Source: Pseudomonadota bacterium (lineage in GTDB: Bacteria; Pseudomonadota; Gammaproteobacteria; Steroidobacterales; JBCBZW01). From it: a stretch of 52,813 bases of DNA. Under the pieces are notes generated by a model. It did no database searches and was not told the DNA's origin. It saw only the letters and a list, made by a program, of their open reading frames with translations. The position numbers and the translations under genes were made by a program. The first letter of the stretch is position 1; every line of letters starts with the position of its first letter. Positions 17,733-27,410 of this stretch are shown here, one piece after another. Location: assembly GCA_039193195.1 (NCBI GenBank), contig JBCCWS010000042.1, forward strand, positions 1 through 52,813, read 5' to 3'.

Positions 17733-19091
17733 GTGTTCGACAACCTCAGCAACCGTCTCACAACTGCCCTTGATGGCCTGCGCGGCAAGGGCCGTCTCAC
17801 CGACGACAACATCAAAGACGCCTTACGCTCCGTTCGTATGGCGTTGCTCGAGGCCGACGTCGCTCTGCCCGTGGTCAAGCGCTTCATCGACCACGTGCGC
17901 GAGCGGGCCGTGGGCGAGGAAGTCGCGCGCAGCCTCAAGCCCGGACAGGCCTTGGTGAAGATCGTCCACGACGAGCTCGTGCAGATCATGGGCGGGGGCA
18001 ATCAGGCACTCGATCTGCGGGCTCAGCCCCCAGTCGTCGTCCTTCTCGCTGGCCTACAGGGTGCCGGCAAGACCACGACGGCTGGCAAGCTAGCGCGGCG
18101 GCTCATCGAGAAGGAAAGGAAAAAGGTGACGGTGGTGAGTGTGGACGTCTACCGTCCGGCTGCCATCGCCCAGCTAGAGACCGTGGCCAGTCAGGTGGGC
18201 GCTGGGTTCGTGCCTAGTGAGGCCTCGGACGACCCGGTTGAGATCGTCGAGCGAGCTCTCGATGCGGCGCGGCGTGCGGTCGTCGACGTGCTGATCGTCG
18301 ACACGGCCGGTCGGCTGCACGTGGATGAGGGCCTCATGGCGGAGGTGCAGCGCGTGCACGCCGCTGCCTCACCGCAGGAAACACTTTTCGTGGTCGACGC
18401 CATGGCCGGTCAAGACGCAGTGAAATCGGCCAAAGCCTTCGACGACGCCTTGCCGTTGACCGGGGTAGTGCTGACCAAGGCCGACGGCGATGCTCGAGGC
18501 GGTGCTGCCCTATCGGTGCGCGAGATCACGGGTAAGCCGATCAAATTCATCGGACTCGGTGAGAAAAGCGACGCCTTCGAGCCCTTCCATCCCGACCGCA
18601 TGGCCTCGCGCATTCTCGGCATGGGCGACGTGCTCACGCTGGTCGAGGAGGTTCAGGAGAAGGTCGACAAGCGAAAAGCGGCCAAGCTGGCACGCAAGGT
18701 TAGCAAGGGTAAGGGTTTCGATTTCAGTGACTTGCGAGATCAACTTCAACAAATGCAGAGCATGGGCGGCATGGCAGCCCTGCTCGACAAGCTGCCGGGC
18801 GCGGGAAAGATTCCCGAGGCAGCCAAGGCGCAGGTGGATGACAAGCAGATCCGCCGCCAGATCGCCATCATCAACGCTATGACGGAGCGGGAAAGGCGCT
18901 TCCCTAAGCTCATCGACAGCTCCCGCAAGCGGCGGATTGCCGCCGGCTCCGGATTGCAAGTGCAAGATGTGAACCGACTTCTCAAGCAGTACACGCAAAT
19001 GCAGAAAATGATGAAGAAAATGGCCGGCGGCAATATGAAGAAAATGATGCGTGGCATGGCCGGTCGCTTGCCGCCGGGAATGATGCCCTGA
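17733..19091 (+). CDS. ffh: Signal recognition particle protein Ffh
   Basis: A 452-residue SRP GTPase that binds 4.5S RNA and signal sequences for co-translational membrane targeting. The N domain starts FDNLSNRLT. The G domain has the P-loop GLQGAGKTT at 107-115, DTAGRLHVDE and TKADGDARGG. The Met-rich M domain covers the last 120 residues, with the RNA-binding helix and a tail full of Met, Lys and Gly. GTG 17733 gives an N-terminus matching E. coli; a TTG at 17727 would add only two residues. Confidence 0.98.
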   Translation: MFDNLSNRLTTALDGLRGKGRLTDDNIKDALRSVRMALLEADVALPVVKRFIDHVRERAVGEEVARSLKPGQALVKIVHDELVQIMGGGNQALDLRAQPPVVVLLAGLQGAGKTTTAGKLARRLIEKERKKVTVVSVDVYRPAAIAQLETVASQVGAGFVPSEASDDPVEIVERALDAARRAVVDVLIVDTAGRLHVDEGLMAEVQRVHAAASPQETLFVVDAMAGQDAVKSAKAFDDALPLTGVVLTKADGDARGGAALSVREITGKPIKFIGLGEKSDAFEPFHPDRMASRILGMGDVLTLVEEVQEKVDKRKAAKLARKVSKGKGFDFSDLRDQLQQMQSMGGMAALLDKLPGAGKIPEAAKAQVDDKQIRRQIAIINAMTERERRFPKLIDSSRKRRIAAGSGLQVQDVNRLLKQYTQMQKMMKKMAGGNMKKMMRGMAGRLPPGMMP

Positions 19092-19140
19092 GGCTCGCGC
19101 ACGCAGCGCACTGAGAGCTAGCAATCGCAAGACTTTTGGG

Positions 19141-19146
19141 TAGAAT
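19141..19146 (+). promoter_or_regulatory. Probable -10 box of the rpsP operon
   Basis: TAGAAT, about 87 bases upstream of rpsP, in the gap after ffh. A matching -35 is weak (CTAGCA at 19118-19123 at 17 bases). The position fits an independent promoter for rpsP-rimM-trmD-rplS. Confidence 0.4.
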
Positions 19147-19232
19147 GGCGGGTTTACAGTCGGCTCGTCACGCATCTTCCTGCGTGCCCAGCTTCCAACC
19201 GAATACCTGACTCGCAAGGACCTACCTAAGAA

Positions 19233-19520
19233 ATGGTCAGCATCCGCCTCACGCGAACCGGCGCCAAGAAGCGTCCGTTCTACCACATCATCGTGACCGA
19301 CAGCCGCAGCCGCCGTGACGGCCGCTACATCGAGCGCCTCGGCTTCTTCAACCCAGTGGCCCGCGGCAACGCTGAGTCCCTGCGCGTCAATCTCGAGCGC
19401 GCCGAATACTGGATCGGCCAGGGCGCTCAGCCTTCTGAGCGCGTGACCAAGCTCCTCAAGCAGTGGCGCAAGACCTCCGCTGCCGAGATGGGAGCTGCGC
19501 CGGCCGAGCCCGCCGCCTAA
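19233..19520 (+). CDS. rpsP: 30S ribosomal protein S16
   Basis: A 95-residue S16, an assembly-critical small-subunit protein. The start [18 protein letters not shown] and the [14 protein letters not shown] segment are typical. It is about 13 residues longer than the E. coli protein at the Ala-rich C-terminus. First gene of the conserved rpsP-rimM-trmD-rplS operon; rimM starts 30 bases after its stop. Confidence 0.98.
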   Translation: MVSIRLTRTGAKKRPFYHIIVTDSRSRRDGRYIERLGFFNPVARGNAESLRVNLERAEYWIGQGAQPSERVTKLLKQWRKTSAAEMGAAPAEPAA

Positions 19521-19550
19521 ATCTCGATCTCCCAAGGAGAGGATGGCTCC

Positions 19551-20087
19551 GTGGGGAGTGACGCCACACCCAGCGCCGACGAGCCGCTGGTGGTGGGGGA
19601 GCTGGCCGGGGCCCACGGGGTTCGCGGCTGGGTGAAGCTTCGGTCCTTCACGGAACCGGCCGAGAACCTCGTTCACTACGCGAATTGGCGTTTGCTGCTG
19701 CCGAGCCCCGGCGCGGCCACCGGTTCGAGCGAGGCCCGCCTCGCCGAGTGGCGCTGGCACAGCGAGCGCCTCATCGGTCGCCTCGAGGGCGTTGCCGATC
19801 GGGACGCCGCGGCGGCGCTGACTGGCGCTCAGGTGGTGGTGCCGCGGAGCGAGCTGCCCGTGCCGTCGGACGGCTGGTACTGGGCAGACCTGATGGGCTT
19901 CGAGGTGCGCAACCTTGAGGATCTGGTGCTCGGTAAGCTGCGCGACGTGATGGACAACGGTGCCCAGGACGTGATGGTCGTGTCGGGCACTCGCGAACGA
20001 CTCATCCCCTTCGTTCGCGGCCCCGTGGTACACGGGGTGGATGAGGCCGAGCGCCGCATCCTGGTGGACTGGGGAGAGGATTTCTAG
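19551..20087 (+). CDS. rimM: Ribosome maturation factor RimM
   Basis: A 178-residue protein that binds S19 and assists 30S head assembly. The N-terminal beta-barrel shows [20 protein letters not shown]. The C-terminal PRC-barrel shows [10 protein letters not shown] and the IPFVRGPVV...VDWGEDF ending typical of RimM. It starts with GTG 19551, preceded by GGAGAGG. Second gene of the operon, 38 bases before trmD. Confidence 0.97.
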   Translation: MGSDATPSADEPLVVGELAGAHGVRGWVKLRSFTEPAENLVHYANWRLLLPSPGAATGSSEARLAEWRWHSERLIGRLEGVADRDAAAALTGAQVVVPRSELPVPSDGWYWADLMGFEVRNLEDLVLGKLRDVMDNGAQDVMVVSGTRERLIPFVRGPVVHGVDEAERRILVDWGEDF

Positions 20088-20125
20088 CAGCGAGCGCGCC
20101 GCGAACGGGTGAAGGCGACGACGAC

Positions 20126-20878
20126 ATGAAGGTCTGCGTAGTCACCCTCTTCGAGGGGCTGGTGTTGGCCGTAAGCGAGCACGGTGTGCTCGGTCGCGCC
20201 GTCGAGCGAGGCCTCGTGTCGGTGGACACGGTGGACCCGCGGGCCTTCGCCACCGACGTGCATCGCACAGTGGACGACAGGCCTTACGGCGGCGGGCCCG
20301 GCATGGTGATGCGGGTTGAGCCCCTACGCACGGCGATAGCGCAAGCGAGGCGCCGCGTAGGCGGGCAGAGACCGAAGACGATTTATCTCGGCGCGGCGGG
20401 ACAACCGCTGACGCACGAGGTCGCCGTGCGATTGGCGCGAGAGCCGGCGCTGGTGCTGGTAAGCGGGCGCTACGAGGGCGTCGACCAGCGTTTGCTGGAC
20501 GTGGAGGTGGATGAGGAGCTGTCGATCGGCGACTACGTGCTGAGCGGCGGCGAGTTGGCAGCGATGGTGTTGATCGACGCGGTAGCCCGCCTGTTGCCGG
20601 GCGCCCTCGGCAACGCCGCATCGGCGGGCAGCGACTCGTTCGTGGATGGGCTACTCGATTGGCCCCACTACACGCGCCCGGAGGCGGTGGATCTTGGCGA
20701 TGGCGAAGTGGCAGTGCCCGAGGTGCTTCTAGGTGGTAACCACGCGGCGATCGAGCGCTGGCGCCGCAAGCAGGCGCTGGGGCGCACCTGGGCGCGGCGG
20801 CCGGAGCTGCTGCAAGGATTGACGCTGAGCGATGAGGATCGCCAGCTGCTGAGTGAATACCAGGCCGAGCAGGCCTAG
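20126..20878 (+). CDS. trmD: tRNA (guanine-37-N1)-methyltransferase
   Basis: A 250-residue SPOUT enzyme that methylates G37 next to the anticodon and prevents frameshifting. Motifs: [26 protein letters not shown] and the trefoil-knot region [16 protein letters not shown]. It is the usual length and shows no obvious defect. Third gene of the operon. A small hairpin (GCCCGC 20933-20938 / GCGGGC 20941-20946) lies in the gap to rplS. Confidence 0.98.
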   Translation: MKVCVVTLFEGLVLAVSEHGVLGRAVERGLVSVDTVDPRAFATDVHRTVDDRPYGGGPGMVMRVEPLRTAIAQARRRVGGQRPKTIYLGAAGQPLTHEVAVRLAREPALVLVSGRYEGVDQRLLDVEVDEELSIGDYVLSGGELAAMVLIDAVARLLPGALGNAASAGSDSFVDGLLDWPHYTRPEAVDLGDGEVAVPEVLLGGNHAAIERWRRKQALGRTWARRPELLQGLTLSDEDRQLLSEYQAEQA

Positions 20879-20984
20879 GACCGTGCGACGCACGCGGGTG
20901 CGCGCAACGGAGGCATTTACAAACGCCGAACCGCCCGCCTGCGGGCTTGAAAGGTTCGAGATTGATGAGGGTTAGAGGTGCGCC

Positions 20985-21329
20985 GTGAGCAATATCATCG
21001 AACAGCTCGAGAAAGAGCAGCTAAAGACTGACGTTCCCGCTTTCGCCCCTGGCGACACGGTTGTCGTGCAGGTGAAGGTGAAGGAGGGCAATCGCGAGCG
21101 CCTCCAGGCCTACGAGGGTGTGGTCATCGCGGTGAAGAACCGCGGCCTGAACTCCTCCTTCACGGTGCGCAAGATCTCCCACGGCGAGGGCGTGGAGCGT
21201 GTGTTCCAGACTCACAGCCCGGCGATCGAGTCCATCAAGGTGAAGCGTCGCGGCGATGTGCGTCGCGCCAAGCTCTACTATTTGCGCGGTCGCACCGGCA
21301 AGGCTGCTCGAATCAAGGAAAAGGTCTGA
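20985..21329 (+). CDS. rplS: 50S ribosomal protein L19
   Basis: A 114-residue L19, at the 30S-50S interface. It shows the typical [33 protein letters not shown] and the [16 protein letters not shown] ending. It starts at GTG 20985, with an AGAGG upstream. Last gene of the rpsP operon; a strong hairpin terminator follows at once. Confidence 0.98.
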   Translation: MSNIIEQLEKEQLKTDVPAFAPGDTVVVQVKVKEGNRERLQAYEGVVIAVKNRGLNSSFTVRKISHGEGVERVFQTHSPAIESIKVKRRGDVRRAKLYYLRGRTGKAARIKEKV

Positions 21330-21337
21330 CACCGAGC

Positions 21338-21374
21338 GGCCGCTGGCACCCTCGCTGGCGGCCGCGTCTTTCTG
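21338..21374 (+). terminator. Intrinsic terminator after rplS
   Basis: An 11-bp GC-rich stem (CGGCCGCTGGC pairing with GCTGGCGGCCG, including G-T pairs) with a 6-base loop, followed by a T-rich stretch CGTCTTTCT. It starts 9 bases after the rplS stop and ends the ribosomal operon. Confidence 0.7.
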
Positions 21375-21514
21375 GCCAGCGTCCGCATCTTCTTCATCGG
21401 ACGCGGCGAAAAATTCCCAGCCCTGCCTTTCACGCGGTGCAGCGTTGGTACGATCCGCGGTGTAGGCAGGCCGTCCTGCGATTTCTCTCAAGCACCGAGT
21501 AAGCCGATCGACCT

Positions 21515-23398
21515 ATGACAGAGCAAAACCGCGAAACCCACGCCTTCCAGACCGAGGTGCAGCAGCTGCTGCACCTGATGATTCATTCGCTCTACTCCAA
21601 TCGCGAAGTGTTTCTCCGAGAGTTGGTCTCGAACGCCTCCGATGCTTGCGACAAGCTGCGCTTCGAGGCGCTGACGCAAGACGGGCTGTTCGAGGACGAT
21701 CCGGAGCTTCGCGTCACCATCACCTACGAGCCTGAGGGTGAGTCGCTGACCATCGCCGACAATGGCATCGGGATGTCGCGCGAGGAGGTGATCGAGAACC
21801 TGGGCACGATCGCCCGCTCCGGCACCCGACGCTTCCTCGAGCAGATGAGTGGGGATGCGGCGAAGGATGCGAGCCTAATCGGCCAGTTCGGCGTGGGCTT
21901 CTATTCGGCCTTCGTGGTGGCCGACTCGGTGGAGGTGGAGACCCGTCGCGCCGGCGCCTCGTCCGAGGAGGGTGTGCGCTGGGTGTCCGACGGCACGGGC
22001 GAGTTCTCCGTGGAGAGCATCGAGAAGGCCGGCCGCGGCACGGCGATCACGCTGCACCTGAAGGAAGACCATCGCGATCTTCTGAACGGCTTCACCTTGC
22101 GCAACATCCTCACCAAGTACGCCGATCACATCGGCCTGCCCGTGCAGATGCCGGTGGAGAAGGAAGGCAAGCCGGTCGAGGACGAGCTCGAGACCGTCAA
22201 CCAGGCCTCTGCCCTGTGGGCGCGTCCCCGCAAGGACATTACGGACGACGAATACAAGGCCTTCTACAAGCACGTCTCTCACGACTTCGATGACCCCCAG
22301 GCTTGGACCCACCACCGCGTCGAGGGCCGCCTGGACTACACGGCGCTGCTCTACGTGCCCAAACGCCCGCCCTTCGACCTCAACGATATCGAGCGCCAGC
22401 GTGGGGTGAAGTTGTACGTGCAGCGCGTATTCATCATGGACGATGCGCAGCAGCTGATGCCGCGCTACCTGCGCTTCGTGCGCGGCCTGATCGACTCGAA
22501 CGATCTGCCCCTGAATGTCTCGCGCGAGCTACTGCAGTCGAACAAGGTGGTCGACAGTATCCGCGGCGGCTGCACGCGCAAGGTGCTCGTCCTGCTCGAG
22601 GACATGGCCGCGAAGGAGTCGGAGGACTACCAGACCTTCTGGAACACCTTCGGCAACGTGCTGAAGGAAGGTACGGCGGAGGATGCAGGCAACCGCGAGA
22701 CCCTCGCCAAGCTCCTGCGCTTCGCGTCCACGCAGAACGAGGGCGCGGCGCAGACCGTGAGCCTCGCGGACTACGTCTCGCGCCTGAAGGGTGGGCAGGA
22801 GCACATCTACTACATCACTGCCGATAGCTACGCCTCGGCCTCTGCCAGCCCACACCTAGAGATGTTCCGCGAGAAGGGCCTCGAGGTGCTGTTGCTGCAC
22901 GATCGCGTAGACGAATGGGTGGTCGGCCACCTGACGGAGTTCGAAGGTCACGAGCTGCGCTCAATCAACCGCGGTGAGGTACCCCTGGGCGAGGCGACGG
23001 ACGATGAGAAGAAGGCGCAGGAGGCGATCGAAGAGGAGCACAAGGAGTTCGTTGCCCGGGTTGAGTCGATCCTGCGCGAGCGGGTGGAGTCGGTGCGCGT
23101 CTCCCAACGCCTGACGGACTCGCCCTCGTGCGTGGTCACGCCGGAGGGCGCGCTCGGTGGTCGCCTTGAGCGAATGCTTCGCGATGCGGGCCAGGAGGTG
23201 CCGCAGAGCAAGCCGATCCTAGAGCTCAACCCCGCGCATCCTGTGGTGCTAAGGGCGCGCCATGAGGAGGATAAGGCGCGCTTCGCTCAATGGGCGAACG
23301 TGCTCCTGGACCAGGCGCTGCTGGCGGAGGGCGATCAATTGACCGATCCCCAGGGCTTCGTGAAGCGGCTCAACGAGCTGCTGGTGACCCTCGCATGA
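21515..23398 (+). CDS. htpG: Chaperone protein HtpG (bacterial Hsp90)
   Basis: A 627-residue ATP-dependent chaperone. The GHKL ATPase domain (1-230) has the N-box [25 protein letters not shown] and [13 protein letters not shown]. The middle domain carries the catalytic-loop Arg region, with [18 protein letters not shown]. The C-terminal dimerisation domain follows. The length matches the E. coli protein (624). I see no clear sigma-32 promoter upstream. sppA follows 19 bases later. Confidence 0.98.
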   Translation: MTEQNRETHAFQTEVQQLLHLMIHSLYSNREVFLRELVSNASDACDKLRFEALTQDGLFEDDPELRVTITYEPEGESLTIADNGIGMSREEVIENLGTIARSGTRRFLEQMSGDAAKDASLIGQFGVGFYSAFVVADSVEVETRRAGASSEEGVRWVSDGTGEFSVESIEKAGRGTAITLHLKEDHRDLLNGFTLRNILTKYADHIGLPVQMPVEKEGKPVEDELETVNQASALWARPRKDITDDEYKAFYKHVSHDFDDPQAWTHHRVEGRLDYTALLYVPKRPPFDLNDIERQRGVKLYVQRVFIMDDAQQLMPRYLRFVRGLIDSNDLPLNVSRELLQSNKVVDSIRGGCTRKVLVLLEDMAAKESEDYQTFWNTFGNVLKEGTAEDAGNRETLAKLLRFASTQNEGAAQTVSLADYVSRLKGGQEHIYYITADSYASASASPHLEMFREKGLEVLLLHDRVDEWVVGHLTEFEGHELRSINRGEVPLGEATDDEKKAQEAIEEEHKEFVARVESILRERVESVRVSQRLTDSPSCVVTPEGALGGRLERMLRDAGQEVPQSKPILELNPAHPVVLRARHEEDKARFAQWANVLLDQALLAEGDQLTDPQGFVKRLNELLVTLA

Positions 23399-23417
23399 GC
23401 GACGGAGCGCGCACCTG

Positions 23418-25310
23418 ATGGCAAAACGCTTCTGGTTGTTCAGCCTCTTCGGTGGCCTGTGGCGCGGGCTCGACGGGGTGCGCCGCATCGTGCATCTAGT
23501 GCTGATGCTCGGCATTCTCGCCATCGGCGTAGTGGCGCTGGTGGAGACCCCGCCTGGTGTCATGAGCCCGGGCGCGCTGGTGCTGGCACCCGTCGGCAAT
23601 CTCGTCGACCAGCTCGACGGCGATGCAGCCACGCGGGCCTGGCAGGAGTTCCTCGGATCGCGGGTCGACCAAACGCTCACTCGGGATCTGATCGAGTCGA
23701 TCGACTACGCAGCTCGTGATCCCCGCATCAACGCTCTGGTGCTGCAGCTCGGCGCCATGGGCGGCGCCGGTATGGCCACCTTGCGCGATGTTGCGGATGC
23801 CATCGAGCGATTTAAGCGCAGCGGTAAACCCGTGGTGGCGATCGGCGATAACTACACCCAAGGCCAGTACTACCTGGGCGCGTTCGCGGACGACATCTTG
23901 ATGCATCCTGAGGGCGTGGTGTTTCTGCAGGGCTTCGGCGCGTACCGCACCTACTACAAGGCGGCGCAGGAGAAGTTCCTAGTCGATGTGAACGTGTTCA
24001 AGGTGGGCGAGTACAAGTCCTTTGTCGAACCCTACTTGCGCGATGATATGTCGCCCGAGGCCCGGGAGAACGCGCTCGAATGGCTCAGCGGCCTGTGGGA
24101 GATCTACCAGGCGGACGTGACCACGGCGCGTGCCATGGACAGCACGCTGATCGATCGCTACACGCAGCAGCTGCCACGCCTGCTAGACGAGTCGGATGGT
24201 GACTTCGCCTCCGTCGCCCTGTCCATGTCACTGGTCGATCAGCTCGCGACCCGCTCGCAGATGGACGCCCATCTGATCGAGATCACCGGCGTGGATCCGC
24301 GCGACAAGGGTTGGCGCGGCACCTATCACCAGAACTACCTCGCGGCACGTCGCGCAGAGTCGCCCGAGCGTCAGCGCCCGGCGCGGGTGGGCGTGGTGCT
24401 AGCTAAGGGAGACATCGTCGATGGGACCCAGCCGCCTGGCATGATCGGTGGTGACTCCACCGCTTCCCTGTTGCGCCGAGCACGCCTAGACGAGGCGATA
24501 AAGGCGGTTGTGCTGCGCGTGGACAGCGGCGGCGGCAGCGCCTTCGCCTCGGAGATCATCGCCGAGCAGGTGCGTGAGCTGCGAGAAGCGGGCAAGCCGG
24601 TGGTCGTGTCAATGGGCAACGTCGCCGCCTCCGGTGGGTACTGGATCAGTATGGATGCGGATGAGATCTACGCCAGTCCCGTGACGATCACGGGCTCGAT
24701 TGGCATCGGCGCGGTGTTTCCCACCTTTGAGCGAGGCCTCGACTGGCTGGGCGTGCACGTGGACGGCGTCGGCACGACCCCCTGGGCCGGTGCCCTGCGA
24801 CCGGACCGCGGCCTCAACGAAGAGACGCGTCAGGTCCTCCAACGCTCGATCGAGAACGGCTACGCTGATTTCATCGGTCGCGTCGCCAACGCACGCGAAC
24901 TGCCCCTGGCCGACGTGGACGCGGCTGCTCGCGGGCGCGTCTGGTTAGGCGCGGCCGCATTGGACCTCGAGCTCGTCGACGGCATGGGCAGCCTACAGGA
25001 GGCGATCGGCGCCGCGGCGCGCCGAGCGGAGATCGCCGATGACTACAGCGTGGCCTATGTGGGCCAGGAGATCGGCATCCGCGAAGCACTGATCATGCAG
25101 TTCACCCGCGCCGGAACGCGCCTAGCAAATCGCCTTGGGTTGCGTGTTGGTGAGGTGCTTGAGCTGCGGACCCGGCGTCGCGACGCGAGTGGTTTCGCCG
25201 TGCAGCTGGACCGAGTCACGGAGCAGTTGCGCAACGACTGGGAGCGCATGCAGCAGTGGAATGATCCTCGCGGGATCTACCTCTACTGCCACTGTAGCCC
25301 GCAGCTATGA
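23418..25310 (+). CDS. sppA: Signal peptide peptidase SppA (67 kDa type)
   Basis: A 630-residue inner-membrane serine protease that cleaves remnant signal peptides. One N-terminal membrane helix (about residues 24-44) anchors a tandem of two SppA domains. The catalytic Lys of the Ser-Lys dyad is Lys200 in VGEYKSFVEPY, in the first copy; the nucleophile is Ser405 in NVAASGGYWIS, in the second. This split-site arrangement matches the E. coli 67K enzyme (Lys209/Ser409). The stop overlaps the next gene's ATG (ATGA), so the peptidase may be co-translated with the MacA-like adaptor and ABC genes. Confidence 0.96.
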   Translation: MAKRFWLFSLFGGLWRGLDGVRRIVHLVLMLGILAIGVVALVETPPGVMSPGALVLAPVGNLVDQLDGDAATRAWQEFLGSRVDQTLTRDLIESIDYAARDPRINALVLQLGAMGGAGMATLRDVADAIERFKRSGKPVVAIGDNYTQGQYYLGAFADDILMHPEGVVFLQGFGAYRTYYKAAQEKFLVDVNVFKVGEYKSFVEPYLRDDMSPEARENALEWLSGLWEIYQADVTTARAMDSTLIDRYTQQLPRLLDESDGDFASVALSMSLVDQLATRSQMDAHLIEITGVDPRDKGWRGTYHQNYLAARRAESPERQRPARVGVVLAKGDIVDGTQPPGMIGGDSTASLLRRARLDEAIKAVVLRVDSGGGSAFASEIIAEQVRELREAGKPVVVSMGNVAASGGYWISMDADEIYASPVTITGSIGIGAVFPTFERGLDWLGVHVDGVGTTPWAGALRPDRGLNEETRQVLQRSIENGYADFIGRVANARELPLADVDAAARGRVWLGAAALDLELVDGMGSLQEAIGAAARRAEIADDYSVAYVGQEIGIREALIMQFTRAGTRLANRLGLRVGEVLELRTRRRDASGFAVQLDRVTEQLRNDWERMQQWNDPRGIYLYCHCSPQL

Positions 25311-26623
25311 GCGATGACCGCCAGGCTCTGCTGCGCGAGCTGAGCATTGAGCGCGCGGAGCCGGCGGCGCGTAGCGGTGGTGGCGGCCTGTCCTTGTGGG
25401 CGGTGCTGGCGCTCATGGTGCTCGCCGGGGTGATGGGCGCTGCGGCGAGCTGGTGGTTCAACCGTACGCCAGCGCCGGTGACTGTGCGCGTGGCGTCGGT
25501 GGAGCGACTGGGCGAGGACGGCGTCGGTGCGCCGCTGAGCGATCCAACGCAGTCCGTGCTCGACGCCACGGGCTACGTCACCGCCCGGCGTCAGGCCACC
25601 GTATCTTCGGAAGTCACCGGCAGGGTTGTGGAAGTGCTGGTCGAGGAGGGCATGGCAGTCGAGGAAGGGCAGCTGCTCGCGCGCCTCGATGACACCCTGC
25701 TCGTGGCCGCCGTCGAACTCGCTCAGGCCCAGTTGGCTGCGAGCCAGGCAGCTCTCGAGGAAACCCGGGCTCAGCTGCGCGAGGCGCAGCGCAATCTCAC
25801 ACGCATCGAAGATCTCCAAGGCCGCGGTCTCGCCAGCGAGCAAGAGCTCGATGCGGCCCTCGCCGACGAGGACACCTTCACCGCGCGCCTCGCGCGCCAG
25901 CAGCGCGATGTAGAGGTGTCGGCTAAGTCCCTCGCCGTACAGGAACGGCAGCTCGAGGACATGCGGATCGTGGCCCCCTTTGCGGGAGTGGTAATCGACA
26001 AGGCGGCACAGCCGGGGGAGATGATCTCGCCGGTCTCCGCCGGTGGCGGCTTCACCCGCACGGGCATCTGCACCCTAGTCGACATGGATTCCCTGGAAGT
26101 GGAGGTGGATGTCAACGAGTCCTTCCTCGGTCGGGTCAGCGCCGGCCAGCCCGTGACGGCCACCCTCAACTCCTACCCCGACTGGCGCATCCCGGCCGAG
26201 GTCATCACCATCATCCCGGCGGCCGATCGAAATCGCGCCACCGTACGTGTGCGCATTCGCCTGCTCGAGCGCGATGCGCGCATCCTGCCGGACATGGGGG
26301 CGCGGGTAGCCTTCTTGGCCGGCCAGGGCGAGCAGACCCCTACACCCTCTCGGATCGCCTCGAAGGACGATGATGAGGGGGACGTCCGAGCGGGCCTGTA
26401 CGTACCGAGTGATGCCATTTACCGTGACGGAACACGCGCCGTAGCTTACGTGGTGATGGGCGCGCGGGCCGAGGTGCGGGAGCTGCGTGTGGGCGAGACT
26501 CGGGGCAGCCGGCGTCGCGTGCTCGGCGGCGTGGAGGCAGGCGAGCAGGTTGTGCTCGGCGTCGACGAGGCGCTGGTGCGCGCCTTCGACGGCGGCGCCA
26601 GCGTCATGGTGGCGAACCCCTAA
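25307..26623 (+). CDS. MacA/HlyD-type periplasmic adaptor protein
   Basis: A 438-residue membrane fusion protein. One N-terminal membrane helix (about 28-48) leads to the periplasmic part: a lipoyl half-motif with VTGRVVEVLVEEGMAVEEG, a coiled-coil hairpin (about 130-215, Glu/Gln/Ala-rich), the second lipoyl half with IVAPFAGVVIDKAAQPGE, then beta-barrel and membrane-proximal domains. With the three ABC genes downstream it would form a MacAB-like export or membrane-lipid handling complex. No outer-membrane channel gene is nearby, so a TolC-like partner would come from elsewhere. The substrate is unknown. Confidence 0.9.
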   Translation: MSDDRQALLRELSIERAEPAARSGGGGLSLWAVLALMVLAGVMGAAASWWFNRTPAPVTVRVASVERLGEDGVGAPLSDPTQSVLDATGYVTARRQATVSSEVTGRVVEVLVEEGMAVEEGQLLARLDDTLLVAAVELAQAQLAASQAALEETRAQLREAQRNLTRIEDLQGRGLASEQELDAALADEDTFTARLARQQRDVEVSAKSLAVQERQLEDMRIVAPFAGVVIDKAAQPGEMISPVSAGGGFTRTGICTLVDMDSLEVEVDVNESFLGRVSAGQPVTATLNSYPDWRIPAEVITIIPAADRNRATVRVRIRLLERDARILPDMGARVAFLAGQGEQTPTPSRIASKDDDEGDVRAGLYVPSDAIYRDGTRAVAYVVMGARAEVRELRVGETRGSRRRVLGGVEAGEQVVLGVDEALVRAFDGGASVMVANP

Positions 26624-26645
26624 CGGTAGATGAAGGAGAATCAGC

Positions 26646-27410
26646 GTGGGTAGCAGTAGCGAGTCGGCAGTGCCGATCGAAGCAGCCGGTCGAGGTGGTC
26701 GTTCACCCTCGGACCGTGCGCTCGGCGATTCGATCGTGAGCCTGCGCGAGGTGGGTAAGGCCTACCGGCGCGGCCGCCAGGAAGTCGCCGTGCTACATGG
26801 CCTTGAGCTGGATATCGCACGCGGCGACTTCATCGCCCTGATGGGGCCTTCCGGTTCCGGCAAGTCCACCCTACTGAATCTGATCGGTGGCCTCGACCGA
26901 CCGACTCGAGGCACGGTCACGGTCGACGATCAGCGCATCGACCAGATGAAGGGCGCGCAGCTCGCGCGCTGGCGGGCCGACAACGTCGGCTTCATCTTCC
27001 AGTTCTACAACCTGATGCCCGTCCTCTCTGCGCTGCGCAACGTGGAGCTGCCCCTGCTGCTGCAGAAGATGTCGGGCAAGGAACGGCGACGCCGGGCGCA
27101 GACGGCGCTCGAGATCGTGGCGCTTTCTGAGCGCGCCAAGCACCGGCCGGCGGAACTCTCCGGAGGTCAGCAGCAGCGCGTCGCCATTGCGCGGGCCTTG
27201 GTGACCGATCCGAAGCTGCTGATCTGCGACGAGCCGACCGGTGATCTGGACCGTGCAACGGCCGATGAGATTCTCGCCCTCCTGCGCACCCTAAACGAGG
27301 AGTTCGGCAAGACCATCATCATGGTGACGCACGATCACAAGGCTGCGGAGCAAGCTCGTCATACCTTGACCTTGGACAAGGGGCAGCTGCTGGCGGAGTC
27401 CTCCGCATGA
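26646..27410 (+). CDS. ABC transporter ATP-binding protein (MacB/LolD type)
   Basis: A 254-residue ATPase. The P-loop GPSGSGKST is at 67-75, the signature LSGGQ at 171-175 in [15 protein letters not shown], Walker [13 protein letters not shown], and the switch His in MVTHDH. The Q-loop context [22 protein letters not shown] is typical of the MacB/LolD/FtsE group that couples mechanically to FtsX-type permeases. Residues 1-30 are a nonconserved Ser/Gly-rich extension. It starts at GTG 26646 (GGAGAA upstream) and overlaps the first permease by 4 bases (ATGA). Confidence 0.95.
   Translation: MGSSSESAVPIEAAGRGGRSPSDRALGDSIVSLREVGKAYRRGRQEVAVLHGLELDIARGDFIALMGPSGSGKSTLLNLIGGLDRPTRGTVTVDDQRIDQMKGAQLARWRADNVGFIFQFYNLMPVLSALRNVELPLLLQKMSGKERRRRAQTALEIVALSERAKHRPAELSGGQQQRVAIARALVTDPKLLICDEPTGDLDRATADEILALLRTLNEEFGKTIIMVTHDHKAAEQARHTLTLDKGQLLAESSA

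Noticed and set aside
18510-20033. A 507-codon minus-strand frame over ffh, rpsP and rimM
   Set aside because: It is antisense to three well-supported conserved genes, has no recognisable domain and no Shine-Dalgarno. High GC gives long antisense frames.
21375-21514. A sigma-32 promoter for htpG
   Set aside because: I looked for a CTTGAAA and CCCCAT pair at the right spacing and found none; only a weak TACGAT at about 21451 is present.
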